DNA of 64,000 nucleotides from assembly GCF_002150035.1 (NCBI RefSeq), contig NZ_NETS01000006.1, forward strand, positions 124,001 through 188,000, read 5' to 3'. The first letter of the stretch is position 1; the number at the start of each line of letters is the position of its first letter. Shown here one piece after another: positions 1 to 8,512 of this stretch. The position numbers were made by a program, and so were the translations under genes. Source of the DNA: Leptospira venezuelensis. Its GTDB lineage: Bacteria > Spirochaetota > Leptospiria > Leptospirales > Leptospiraceae. A model generated the notes under the pieces. The model saw only the letters and a program-made list of their open reading frames with translations. It was not told where the DNA came from and searched no databases.

Positions 1-19
1 GGTGCATTATTCTTAGGAT

Positions 20-1690
20 ATGAAGGTATCTAGATCCGACTTTTTGAAATATATGGGAAAGGGGATGCTTGCTTTAACTGCGGCCCGTACCTTAGATCTA
101 CTCTCAGAACCTGCAAATAAACCTTCTATAAAAGTACATTCTCCGAATTCTTCTTCTTCAAAAAGTTCTAAGGCGGGCTCTGCCAAAATTCCAGGAAGCA
201 ATTTTAAACCTTTAAAGCCAAATACAAAAGACGATCTGATCTTAGCGGCAGGTTTTACATACGACCTGATCGCAGTATACGGAGATAAGATCAATTCTAA
301 GGGAGATACTTTCGGTTATGCTGCCGATTTTAACTGTTTCTTCCAATTTCCGAATGATCCAAACTCTGCACTTCTTTGGACCAATCATGAGTATTTAAAC
401 GAATTAGAATATTATGTAACTGGATATGATTATAACCAGAAGGGTCCGAATAATCGAACACCTGAACAGATCGAAAAATATCTGTATTCATTAGGCGGTT
501 CAGTGATCGGATTACGCAAATCTAATGGCTCTTGGGTATTAGATTCTGAATCTAAATACGGAAGAAGAATAAACGGAAGGTCGGAATTCCAACTGAAAGG
601 CCCCGTTGCTGGTTCGGATGCAATCTCTGGTAAAACAAAAGTGAATGGCACATTTGCAAATTGTTCCGGTGGACAAACATTATGGAATACTGTCCTTTCT
701 TGCGAAGAAAACTACGAAATGGTGGTAGAAGATTGTAAGTTGGGAGATTCCAAAGAATACGGATGGATCATAGAAGTGGATCCATTTGATCCTTCTTCCA
801 TTCCAGTAAAACATACTGCGCTTGGAAGATTCTCTCATGAAAATGCCGCATTAACTATTTCTCCATCCGGCAAGTTAGTTGTATATATGGGAGATGATTC
901 CAAGGACCAATGCGTTTATAAATTTGTCTCCGAGAGAAATTTCGATCCTAAAAAAGGAAAATTAAATTCTGAACTTTTGGACGAAGGTACTTTATATGTA
1001 GGTAATTTCGAAAAATGTGTATGGGTTCCATTGGATCTGGAAAAGAATCCAAATCTAAAAAATGCAAAAGATAAAGAAGGTAATCTGAAATTCAAGACCC
1101 AGGCGGATATCTTAGTGTCTTGCAGGGATGCAGCAAAGACGGCCGGCGGAACTCCAATGGACAGACCTGAGGATCTGGAAGTTCATCCATTAGATAAATC
1201 TGTTTTTGTTTCCTTTACCAATAATGATTCTCATGGAAATTTTTACGGACAAATAGTACGTATCAAAGAAGAAAATTCAGATGCTGAATCGGTTCGTTTT
1301 GAATTCGAAGTGTTTGTTGCTGGAGGAGGGAAGAGTGGATTTTCTTCTCCTGATAATTTGGCTTTTGATTCTTCCGGAAATCTTTGGATGGTTACTGATA
1401 TGACTACCCGCTTACTAGGAAAATCCATCTTCAAAAAATTCGGGAATAATGGTATGTTCTTTATTCCTACAAGCGGAGAAGATGCCGGAAAAGCTTTCCA
1501 ATTTGCTTCTGCCCCCATCGGCGCGGAACTCACAGGCCCATGGTTTACACCTGACGAAGAATATTTATTCTTATCTGTGCAACATCCTGGAGAAGATACC
1601 AAGGATTATGATGTTCCTACTAGCCGTTGGCCTTATAGAACGAAAGGCGATATACCTAGGCCAGGAGTCGTCGCGATCAGAAGAGCTTAG
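20..1690 (+). CDS. PhoX/DUF839 family protein, exported
   Basis: A 556-residue protein of the PhoX-like DUF839 family, whose characterised members are Ca/Fe-dependent periplasmic phosphatases. Family-type segments are TNHEYLNE (about residue 117), GRFSHENAAL (about 273), PEDLEVHP (about 382) and the SPDNLAFD...GNLW propeller strand (about 445). The N-terminus (SRSDFLKYMGKG) looks like a Tat signal with the second arginine changed to serine, so export by Tat is possible but uncertain. ATG at 20 follows AGGAT closely. It converges with the SGNH hydrolase downstream. Family assignment is secure; phosphatase activity is inferred from the family only. Confidence 0.85.
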   Translation: MKVSRSDFLKYMGKGMLALTAARTLDLLSEPANKPSIKVHSPNSSSSKSSKAGSAKIPGSNFKPLKPNTKDDLILAAGFTYDLIAVYGDKINSKGDTFGYAADFNCFFQFPNDPNSALLWTNHEYLNELEYYVTGYDYNQKGPNNRTPEQIEKYLYSLGGSVIGLRKSNGSWVLDSESKYGRRINGRSEFQLKGPVAGSDAISGKTKVNGTFANCSGGQTLWNTVLSCEENYEMVVEDCKLGDSKEYGWIIEVDPFDPSSIPVKHTALGRFSHENAALTISPSGKLVVYMGDDSKDQCVYKFVSERNFDPKKGKLNSELLDEGTLYVGNFEKCVWVPLDLEKNPNLKNAKDKEGNLKFKTQADILVSCRDAAKTAGGTPMDRPEDLEVHPLDKSVFVSFTNNDSHGNFYGQIVRIKEENSDAESVRFEFEVFVAGGGKSGFSSPDNLAFDSSGNLWMVTDMTTRLLGKSIFKKFGNNGMFFIPTSGEDAGKAFQFASAPIGAELTGPWFTPDEEYLFLSVQHPGEDTKDYDVPTSRWPYRTKGDIPRPGVVAIRRA

Positions 1691-1733
1691 TTTTTAGACT
1701 TCTACAATCGGAATCAAGACCGGTCAGTATTTT

Positions 1734-2693
1734 CTATTTCGTTCCAGACTTTCTTTTTAATAATTGCTCTAATTTTTCTTTAGGAGGAGTCATTTGTTTG
1801 ATTTCTTCCTTAGTAGGAGTTAGTTGTTTTTCCGTTTTTGCGGTAGTGATACCGTTACAAGGATCTTCCTGATTTGCTGATTGCCCTTTGATTGCACGTA
1901 CCCAAGAGCATGCAATTTTCAAATATCCATTTGCGCTAGGATGGATTCCGTCTGCAGAATAATCTGGTCCAGGTTGCAACGTGCTATGCATATCCACAAG
2001 AGTCATCCTAGCTCTACTAGAGGGAGGAAGATTTATCCAATTGTTTGCGATATAGTTATTGTATTTAAAGATTACCTTATTAACGGTTTCGTAACCAACC
2101 TTCGGTGGAGCTGTCTTGATGATTTGGGCTACAAATATATGTGTCTTTGGATTGCTGTTCAGCAAGGTCTGCAACATGTTGAATAAATTCTGACCAGTTG
2201 TACTGGCAAGTTGATCGATCTGCGCGTCCGTTGGATTCTGGATTTTTAATATAGGCCACATATCGTTCGTTCCGGCATGAACCAAAGTAATATCAGAAAA
2301 GCTGGCTCTATTTGCAATTGGTGTCAGATCTTCTACTGTCCATCCTGGATAGCCATCGTGGGTCTGTGTATTCACAAGCCATTGCTGGAAATAGGAACCT
2401 CCACTTTGATACCCTTCTGTAGTAAAAACAAGTCCGTCTCCATTTAGTGAGAGTAGAGTCATCCATCCACGATACCCGCCTCCTTTTAATCCTGGAGGCA
2501 TACATATATATTGAAAGATTTCATACATTGGGCATTGCCAATCGTTCGTAAATCCGACTCCATAAGTAATCGAATCGCCAAAGGGGCGAATTAAAACGGG
2601 ATTTGTTAGTTTGTAAGGAGCGGGCTGTGCGCTTATAATCGTGCTGAATAATAAGGAAATTGTAATAAACGTCCAAATAATAGACTTTTTCAT
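1734..2693 (-). CDS. Secreted SGNH/GDSL-family hydrolase
   Basis: A 319-residue esterase/lipase of the SGNH fold. Residues 1-22 form a signal peptide (KK followed by a hydrophobic stretch, cleavage near SAQ-PA). The nucleophile block is FGDSITYG with Ser41, the oxyanion Asn is in GTND (Asn143), and the catalytic Asp and His are in DGIHP (Asp248, His251), so all catalytic residues are present. The C-terminus is a Lys/Glu/Pro-rich tail of about 45 residues that is not part of the fold. It is expected outside the cytoplasm, acting on ester-linked substrates; the substrate cannot be read from sequence. It stands alone, facing the PhoX-like gene tail to tail. Confidence 0.85.
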   Translation of the reverse strand: MKKSIIWTFITISLLFSTIISAQPAPYKLTNPVLIRPFGDSITYGVGFTNDWQCPMYEIFQYICMPPGLKGGGYRGWMTLLSLNGDGLVFTTEGYQSGGSYFQQWLVNTQTHDGYPGWTVEDLTPIANRASFSDITLVHAGTNDMWPILKIQNPTDAQIDQLASTTGQNLFNMLQTLLNSNPKTHIFVAQIIKTAPPKVGYETVNKVIFKYNNYIANNWINLPPSSRARMTLVDMHSTLQPGPDYSADGIHPSANGYLKIACSWVRAIKGQSANQEDPCNGITTAKTEKQLTPTKEEIKQMTPPKEKLEQLLKRKSGTK

Positions 2694-2878
2694 ATTTATG
2701 GGTACCTATCGAGTGGACGATAGTTTTCTCTTTGTTGGATTAGTCAATTTATTTCTATATACTATATAAATATTGTGTAATGATCCATTCGGGAAATAAA
2801 AACGGGAATATTCTTTAAAGGAAATTTAAAGTGTAAATGGAAAAATGCAATCTGGAGGTGCGGAATTTTGAATAGGGA

Positions 2879-3226
2879 TTAGTTTTTAAGACAAGCAGCG
2901 ATTGCGTCTTCTTCTTTCTCAAAATGGGCGAATGGTTTCCAAAGGCCCAATAGATTGAAGATCTGTATGACCTTCTCTCCAGCTTCTGTAAGAAGAAGTT
3001 TTTTACCTTCACTTGTAAGTCTGTTCTTTAATTCGAAAATTGCACGAATTCCGGAACTGGAAACATACTTGAGATCGGATAAGTTTAATACGGTATTGTT
3101 TGCATGACTTACATCCAATACTTTTTCCTTAAATAAAGGGAAGGTGGATTCGTCTAGTCTGCCGGAAACCAAATATACTCTGATCTCTTTACCAGCATCC
3201 TGTTCTAGAATTTTTAAACTATCCAT
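2879..3226 (-). CDS. STAS-domain anti-sigma factor antagonist
   Basis: A 115-residue single STAS domain of the SpoIIAA/RsbV type. The family's phosphorylation loop is visible as DLKYVSSSGIRAIFEL around residues 50-63, with candidate phospho-serines in the SSSG run. Such proteins bind anti-sigma kinases when dephosphorylated by a SpoIIE/RsbU phosphatase. Its start overlaps the end of the NAD kinase-like gene by 8 bp, and a SpoIIE phosphatase gene heads the same operon, so the natural reading is one partner-switch output module. No anti-sigma kinase is encoded next to it. The substrate relationship is inferred from the operon. Confidence 0.9.
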   Translation of the reverse strand: MDSLKILEQDAGKEIRVYLVSGRLDESTFPLFKEKVLDVSHANNTVLNLSDLKYVSSSGIRAIFELKNRLTSEGKKLLLTEAGEKVIQIFNLLGLWKPFAHFEKEEDAIAACLKN

Positions 3227-4121
3227 GTTTTTGCACCACCACCCGCAATCTTTCCGGAGAAACGGAAAAGTCCGCTTTTGCCCCGGGAGGAAAATCGTAA
3301 ATACGTTCCGCCAAGGAATCGATTGAGATCCCTCCGCGCATTTCGGATATTAGACGGAAAGAGCCGCGAACCGTGAAGTGATCCAGCTTGTATTGGAAAC
3401 TTTCCTTCTTACGCAGCTCTCTACAGTACACTTTGAAATAGGGCTCCTGCTTGTCAAAGCTTACGTCTTTATTTTCGCAAGACATAACCCAACCAGTAGA
3501 ACCCGCTCCGGTATATACAAGAAGGCCCGAACATTTCTGTTCTTCTGAGACCTGTTCATGAGAGATTAGAAATCGGCTCGTTAAATCAGGACTATTATTA
3601 CGGATAGAAATTTCGCTAATCCCTTGGAAGGTCTCGATCGCTTGGCCGTTAGGATATTCGATCCTAACATTGATCCGAGGCCATTCTTCTATGATTATAT
3701 TTTCCCAATTTTTGGAAACCGCCTTTGAGATATCGGAGGTATGAAAGGATAGAAGGGCCCCTACAGAAGTTTCGGGGTCCGAATTACATCCCAGAACTAA
3801 ATTGTCTAAGGCGTGATGTGCCACATAAGTGAAATGATTGTCCCCGCCTAATGCGATCACCAGATCAAAGACAGCTATATTTATATTTTCTAATTCTTCT
3901 CTAAAGATAAACTTTCCATTCGGGAAGGTGTGTTTTAATTCTTCTCTACTTTGGAGCTGTCTTAAATGAGAATTATAAATCCTAGAGAAGGAATCATTTT
4001 GGATCTCTGCTACTCTTTTGAATTCATCTAGAGAACCGTAGTTCTCCAGATCCAATTCATACTTTGTTCTTTTGATAACTACCAGAACAGATTCGATCTT
4101 TTTTCGCTTTTCCGCCGACAT
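3219..4121 (-). CDS. NAD kinase-like protein, NADK2-type
   Basis: A 300-residue protein of the NAD(+)/NADH kinase superfamily, which phosphorylates NAD to NADP. The nucleotide-binding block reads ALGGDNHFTYVAHHAL, where GGDG/T is usual: the catalytic Asp is kept but the following Gly is Asn. The next block, LGCNSDPETSVGALL, corresponds to the NTDPE segment and is closest in my recollection to the mitochondrial NADK2 (C5orf33) branch rather than to ordinary bacterial PpnK. It sits between a SpoIIE phosphatase (47 bp upstream) and a STAS gene (8 bp overlap), an unusual place for a cofactor enzyme. It may be a true NAD kinase or a regulatory relative. Confidence 0.75.
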   Translation of the reverse strand: MSAEKRKKIESVLVVIKRTKYELDLENYGSLDEFKRVAEIQNDSFSRIYNSHLRQLQSREELKHTFPNGKFIFREELENINIAVFDLVIALGGDNHFTYVAHHALDNLVLGCNSDPETSVGALLSFHTSDISKAVSKNWENIIIEEWPRINVRIEYPNGQAIETFQGISEISIRNNSPDLTSRFLISHEQVSEEQKCSGLLVYTGAGSTGWVMSCENKDVSFDKQEPYFKVYCRELRKKESFQYKLDHFTVRGSFRLISEMRGGISIDSLAERIYDFPPGAKADFSVSPERLRVVVQKHG

Positions 4122-4168
4122 GGATTACCAATTTGGACAGATCTAGGTCTCCTAGAAAACGAAAAAAA

Positions 4169-6550
4169 TCAAACCAATGCGGGTTCTGAAGAATTATTTG
4201 CCCTAGGATCCGAGTCTGCCAGGATCAATTTTAGAACAGACATGGTTGCTCTGAACTTCATTCGATTTCCTGTAAGTCTGTATAGAGCCACCAAATGTTT
4301 TAGATTTCTAATATTTTCAGGTTCTCTGGATCTGAGTTTTTCTGCGAATTCCAATGACTTCCAATAATCCTTGGTCTTTCTTAGACAATAGGAAAGGTAG
4401 AAGATATACTCGTTGTCGAATGGGATCTTGGAAAGATAAGCCTCTGTATATTTTGCACCTTCTTCGAATTCTTTTGCGTTGATGCAGATCCTAGCCATTT
4501 GTTTATAAAGGGCAGGGTCTGAATCATCTATCTCTAATGCTTGTGCAAAAACTTCCTTAGTCTTTTCGGTATTTCCTTTTTTATATTCTTTAATACCGAT
4601 CTGTAGAAGCTTATTGTATTCTTCGGAGATCGCTTTTGTGCGAGAAGGGGAAACTTCTACTTCTTTATAAACTATGCTCAAAAGACTTAGATCATCCGAA
4701 ATTTCTCCAGCTGCACTGATTAATCTTTCTAGATCTTCTAAGTTCCCACCTGCAAGTTCTACAAATCTTAAGAATAAAAACTCATCTTCGTTCATCACTG
4801 GCTCTGAAGAATTTGGATCATAGAGTAGAATATCATCTCTTCCGTCGGATCCTAAGAATATCCTGTCGCCGGCTTCCAATTTATCCACTCTCACTAAAGG
4901 TTCTGTTGTGTTTTCGGAGAAACCTAATTTTCGAATCGGGAAGTCGGAATCTAAGAAGCCAGCTTTTGCATCCCTATACAGTACCATATTCGGATGTTCT
5001 GCATTAATAGAATATAATGCTCCTGTTTCTTCATCTAAAAGACAAAGCAAAGCGGAAACGAGCATCGTACCGTCGAAGGTTACGAATACATTTTGTAATT
5101 CAGTATAACAATCTTTAAGCCATTTCTCAGGAGTTTTCTTTTGGTTACTTCTGGAGAGTTGGGTCCTTGTTACAATCGCTTTGAATACTGTCCCCATTAC
5201 AAGAGCACCGCCCGCGCCTTGGATAGATTTCCCCATTGCATCGGAGTTCATAATACTCAGATATTTTTTACCGTATAAAGTGATCTCACTGATGGAAACT
5301 AGATCTCCTCCTATATCTGCTTCTCTCTTTCTGAATACGAACGTTTTCTTTTGTCTTAAGATACCGCTGATCTTAGTATTAGTACTTTCGTATTTAGTAG
5401 TAGCAAGTGGACGAAGAAGTAGGGAAGTCAGATAATAATCCCCGTCTTGCTTTTCTTTCAAGGCTCTAAGATCATCCAGGGTTTCCTGTAATTCTTTTGT
5501 CTTCTCTTCCACCTTCTTTTCTAAGAACATTTGGTGGTCTAAAAGATCCTTCTTCATTTCTATGAAAACTTCTGCCATTTCTCCCAATTCGTCGGAACGA
5601 TTTAAGTCCACAATTTTGGATTCGTCCTCATTCGGATTTTGCATTGCGAAGTTGAGAGCCTTTACAGCATGTATAATGTCTCTGGAAAATCTATAAGATG
5701 CGAATAAGATCCCGCCGAAAACGGCAAGAGCAATGAGTCCGCAGTAAAACCAAAGATTTCGAGTGGATTCATAAAGTTCGGTTTCATCAATCAAAAGAAC
5801 GAAATCTAGTTTAAGATTACTTAATCCTTGGTTTTCGTAAGGTACTTGAGTAAGATAATAATGTCTTCCTTCTAGGGTGAATCTGGAAATTCCTGCAAGA
5901 TCCTTAGGTTTTCTATCTCCTAAATATTTGGAGATGGTAGAATCCGAAAAAGAGATCAGCTTTTCTTTCTCATAAATTGCAAGATGAACATCTTCAGAAC
6001 CAGTGATGGTTTGGATAAACTTATCATCTACCACCTGGCCCACCATCATGATCCCACCGTTTTTAAGCGGAGCAGTGACTCTAAGACCAAGACCACTATG
6101 ACCGATCTCTAGGGTAGAAGCAATTCTGCCTTGTAGAGCTTCTTGTACGATCTTCTGTCCAGACTTATCGTCTCCATAATCGGCTGGTCTATGAAATCTA
6201 AAATAAACATGCCCTGTCTTGTCATGGATCTCGAAAATAGAAAGACCATACTGAGTCATGATCCCTTTGATATATTCAAGGTTACTTTGAAGTATACCTC
6301 TGTTTCCCAAACCGTTCTCTAAAATAGAAAGAGTCTTTTGGTTTCTTTCTATTTCTTTGAGAAGAAGTCGGATCACTTCTTCCTTATGTTTGAGTTCCTT
6401 CCTGAACTCCAGGGAACGGTCTAATGCTCTTTTGTCCTGTGGTTCATTTTTAACTTGATCGATCATCTGGATGAATGTGATCGCAAGAATAAGTACTAAT
6501 AGAAGCTGACTTGCTCCCAGAATGAGAAAAATTTTTTGTCTAAAACTCAT
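4169..6550 (-). CDS. Membrane sensor SpoIIE-family phosphatase with HAMP and TPR
   Basis: About 793 residues from the preferred ATG at 6550, which has GGA seven bases upstream; a TTG at 6637 would add 29 residues. Order: transmembrane helix near the N-terminus (KIFLILGASQLLLVLILA), a periplasmic sensor of about 230 residues resembling a double-CACHE fold, a second helix (FYCGLIALAVFGGILF), a HAMP segment, a coiled coil, a PP2C/SpoIIE phosphatase domain (SDGRDDILL with metal-binding Asp) and C-terminal TPR-like repeats. It should dephosphorylate a STAS protein in response to an external signal. The STAS partner is probably the product of the last gene of this operon. The phosphatase start (GGDLVSI) and DDLSLL end are recognisable. 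Confidence 0.85.
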   Translation of the reverse strand: MSFRQKIFLILGASQLLLVLILAITFIQMIDQVKNEPQDKRALDRSLEFRKELKHKEEVIRLLLKEIERNQKTLSILENGLGNRGILQSNLEYIKGIMTQYGLSIFEIHDKTGHVYFRFHRPADYGDDKSGQKIVQEALQGRIASTLEIGHSGLGLRVTAPLKNGGIMMVGQVVDDKFIQTITGSEDVHLAIYEKEKLISFSDSTISKYLGDRKPKDLAGISRFTLEGRHYYLTQVPYENQGLSNLKLDFVLLIDETELYESTRNLWFYCGLIALAVFGGILFASYRFSRDIIHAVKALNFAMQNPNEDESKIVDLNRSDELGEMAEVFIEMKKDLLDHQMFLEKKVEEKTKELQETLDDLRALKEKQDGDYYLTSLLLRPLATTKYESTNTKISGILRQKKTFVFRKREADIGGDLVSISEITLYGKKYLSIMNSDAMGKSIQGAGGALVMGTVFKAIVTRTQLSRSNQKKTPEKWLKDCYTELQNVFVTFDGTMLVSALLCLLDEETGALYSINAEHPNMVLYRDAKAGFLDSDFPIRKLGFSENTTEPLVRVDKLEAGDRIFLGSDGRDDILLYDPNSSEPVMNEDEFLFLRFVELAGGNLEDLERLISAAGEISDDLSLLSIVYKEVEVSPSRTKAISEEYNKLLQIGIKEYKKGNTEKTKEVFAQALEIDDSDPALYKQMARICINAKEFEEGAKYTEAYLSKIPFDNEYIFYLSYCLRKTKDYWKSLEFAEKLRSREPENIRNLKHLVALYRLTGNRMKFRATMSVLKLILADSDPRANNSSEPALV

Positions 6551-6640
6551 AAATTGTTCCGGAAATGGAATCTCCCTAGATCGGGAAGGCGCGCTTTGTA
6601 TTTTTAGCCTTTTCTCTTCTTTGAAAAAGAGACCCAAACC

Positions 6641-6910
6641 TTACACTGGGAAGATCCCATTCGTACTAAGGTTTCGTGAAATTCAGGTTACAAAAATATT
6701 CCGCCTAATGAGATGTTAGTCGATGTTGGAGACGCAGAGATTTAATAAAGCCGCAGCGTTTGATCTCACGCAGAGCCACAAAGTTTTAGACCGTCGACTT
6801 AAAAATCCCTCTGCGTCTTGGCGCCTCTGCGTGCCACTTTCCTGTGTCTCTTTTAAACTCCGCGCCTCCTAACACTTGACCGCAGACCAAGCACTCTGGA
6901 CCCTAACAAG
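6641..6910. repeat. Intergenic spacer with inverted ACGCAGAG repeats
   Basis: A spacer of roughly 270 bp between the divergent SpoIIE and hypothetical genes. The octamer ACGCAGAG occurs at 6732-6739 and 6768-6775, and its complement CTCTGCGT at 6809-6816 and 6825-6832, so the two halves could fold on each other. Elements of this type (direct and inverted 'cgcagag' strings) occur as non-coding repeats in several bacterial genomes; the class is recalled, not searched. No convincing ORF lies here. Promoters for the two flanking divergent genes should also lie in this stretch, but none stands out. Confidence 0.5.
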
Positions 6911-7390
6911 ATGGAAGATCAGGAACCTAAAAAGCAGGGATTTCCGTTTCACCCTCTAGAAGATTTTGTACTAGGCGAGGTTTTAGGAAGGACCCTAATC
7001 AAATTAGGGCATTCTAAAGAAGAAATAAATAAGGCAATTCTATCTCATCTGCCTCCGGGACAGCCAGAATTCCTTTTTACCCCGAACGCAAAAAAACAAT
7101 TACTATTACAAAGTATGCCTGTGGAGCTTAGAAGTTTTCTGGAAGCAGGAAATGAAAAAGAGGTCTTAAACATCTTCCGTAAAACAATCCAGCTAGAAGC
7201 TAGATTAGATCTCGCATTGGAACTTCTGGAATGGATTTGCACAGGATTTGAAAAAGAAGAATTGGTTCGTGCATTATTCCAATTAGTATTAAACGGAAAA
7301 ATAGAATTAAGCCCGGAATTTTATCCTCTCTTGATGGAAGAATACGACAAAGAGATGAGAGGAGACTTGGACAAGCTCCGAGAAGAATAA
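6911..7390 (+). CDS. Hypothetical cytoplasmic helical protein
   Basis: A 159-residue protein without a family I recognise. It has no signal peptide or membrane helix and is rich in Leu, Glu and Lys, suggesting an alpha-helical cytoplasmic protein. Residues about 78-140 contain regularly spaced leucines (LRSFLEAG, LDLALELLEWI, LVRALFQLVL) that could form a helical bundle. ATG 6911 is preceded by an A-rich stretch without a strong ribosome-binding site. Codon use is like its neighbours. It is followed by a hairpin shared with the converging desaturase gene. It is a single-gene unit, so context gives no clue to function. Confidence 0.7.
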   Translation: MEDQEPKKQGFPFHPLEDFVLGEVLGRTLIKLGHSKEEINKAILSHLPPGQPEFLFTPNAKKQLLLQSMPVELRSFLEAGNEKEVLNIFRKTIQLEARLDLALELLEWICTGFEKEELVRALFQLVLNGKIELSPEFYPLLMEEYDKEMRGDLDKLREE

Positions 7391-7417
7391 AAAAAGCCGC
7401 TTGTTCCCAAGCGGCTT
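7391..7417 (-). terminator. Rho-independent terminator of the desaturase gene
   Basis: AGCCGCTTG and CCAAGCGGCT form a 9-bp perfect stem around a 3-4-base loop. Read on the minus strand it is followed by TTTTTTATTC, the canonical U-tract for the desaturase transcript. On the plus strand the tail is not T-rich, so it mainly serves the minus-strand gene while also sitting directly after the hypothetical gene's stop. Confidence 0.85.
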
Positions 7418-7443
7418 CCGAAAACTCACTAAATCAAAAAATC

Positions 7444-8250
7444 TTAAGCTACATCAGCTAAAGGAGAAGGTGCTGTACCAGAAAGTTCTTTTCTTCCTTT
7501 TTCAGTCCACACTGCTCTTTGGATTGTGATGATTCCCATAAAATGTAGTACCTTCATCACTTGGTAAGTAAGATCCAACTCGAACCAACGGAATGCGAAG
7601 TTTGGAGAGTTTGGGTGAGCGTGGTGGTTGTTTTGGTATAATTCTCCCATGATCAAGAAGTCAACTGGAAGGGTGTTTTTAGAATTATCCGGATTTTTCG
7701 CATGGTTGCGGTAACCATACATATGTCCACACCAGTTTACAATTGCGCCATGAGTTGGTCCCATTAGATAATGGATTGGTAATAAAGCGTATAACCAAAC
7801 TGCGTCTGCAGGAACGAAAGCCATATAGAATAGAGTGTAACCGGTTCCGAAGAACAAACGAACATACCAAGAATCAGCAAAACGATCAAACAAAGGGATC
7901 TCTGGATAATTTCCTCTGAACTCCTTTTCCACTTCTTCTTTACGATCTAGAATGTTTTCGTAAACTACTGCGGTGGTCCACATCATATCTAGAAATCCTT
8001 TAGAAGCTACAGGAGAGTGAGGATCTTTAGCTGTGTCACTGTAGGCATGGTGTCTTCTGTGAAGAATTGCATAGGCTCTCGGATTTAGGAAAGAAGAACC
8101 TTGCACAACAAAAGTAAAGAAATAGAAGAACTTTTCCCAGAAACGGTTCAGTTTGAACATCTGGTGAGCAGAATAACGATGTAAATAGAACGATTGAACG
8201 AAAGCGGCTAAAATCCAGTGTGCCGCAAAAAAACTCAGAATGATTGCCAT
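7444..8250 (-). CDS. Acyl-CoA/fatty-acid desaturase (delta-9 type)
   Basis: A 268-residue integral-membrane di-iron desaturase that introduces a cis double bond into acyl chains. All three histidine boxes are visible: HRYSAH (residues 24-29), HRRHH (64-68) and QNNHHAH (206-212). Hydrophobic stretches (about 1-20, 40-55, 130-165) agree with a membrane fold. The ATG at 8250 has AAAGGGAG upstream at good spacing. The length is short for the family, which often carries about 300 or more residues, but the catalytic core is complete. It is followed by a strong terminator and is transcribed alone. Its role is likely adjustment of membrane fluidity. Confidence 0.9.
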   Translation of the reverse strand: MAIILSFFAAHWILAAFVQSFYLHRYSAHQMFKLNRFWEKFFYFFTFVVQGSSFLNPRAYAILHRRHHAYSDTAKDPHSPVASKGFLDMMWTTAVVYENILDRKEEVEKEFRGNYPEIPLFDRFADSWYVRLFFGTGYTLFYMAFVPADAVWLYALLPIHYLMGPTHGAIVNWCGHMYGYRNHAKNPDNSKNTLPVDFLIMGELYQNNHHAHPNSPNFAFRWFELDLTYQVMKVLHFMGIITIQRAVWTEKGRKELSGTAPSPLADVA

Positions 8251-8275
8251 GGAGGGCTCCCTTTTTTTCTAAATG

Positions 8276-8512
8276 ATATGAGTCAATTTGGGAGGGTAGG
8301 TTGCAAAAAATGTGAGGGGAGAATTTGAGATTTATAGGCAATTATGGTCTCATTAGAATAATTCCACTCAAAATGGCAGATTTTGGCGACTTCTCGCTAT
8401 CGCTCGAATCGGGCTACTTCGGGCTCGCTCGCGCTCGTCCGGCAAGCCGGACAAAGCCCTACGTATCCCTGTCGCGGGGACAGCAGATGTTCCATTTAAC
8501 AATTAGATCTTT
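8276..8512. other. GC-rich spacer with two tight hairpins
   Basis: Between the desaturase start and the end of the caspase-like gene lies a patch at 8390-8485 that is much more GC-rich than its flanks. It contains GTCCGGC-AA-GCCGGAC (8437-8452), CTGTC-GCGGG-GACAG (8469-8483) and short tandem-like runs of GGGCT and CGCTCG. It could terminate the caspase-like transcript, or be a copy of a dispersed GC-rich element. No ORF is convincing. The desaturase promoter should lie in the AT-rich part near 8260-8340. Confidence 0.45.

Noticed and set aside
5052..5067. A partial match to the dispersed repeat (GTCGAAGGTTAC) in the SpoIIE gene
   Set aside because: Several mismatches and normal codons for the phosphatase domain; chance match.
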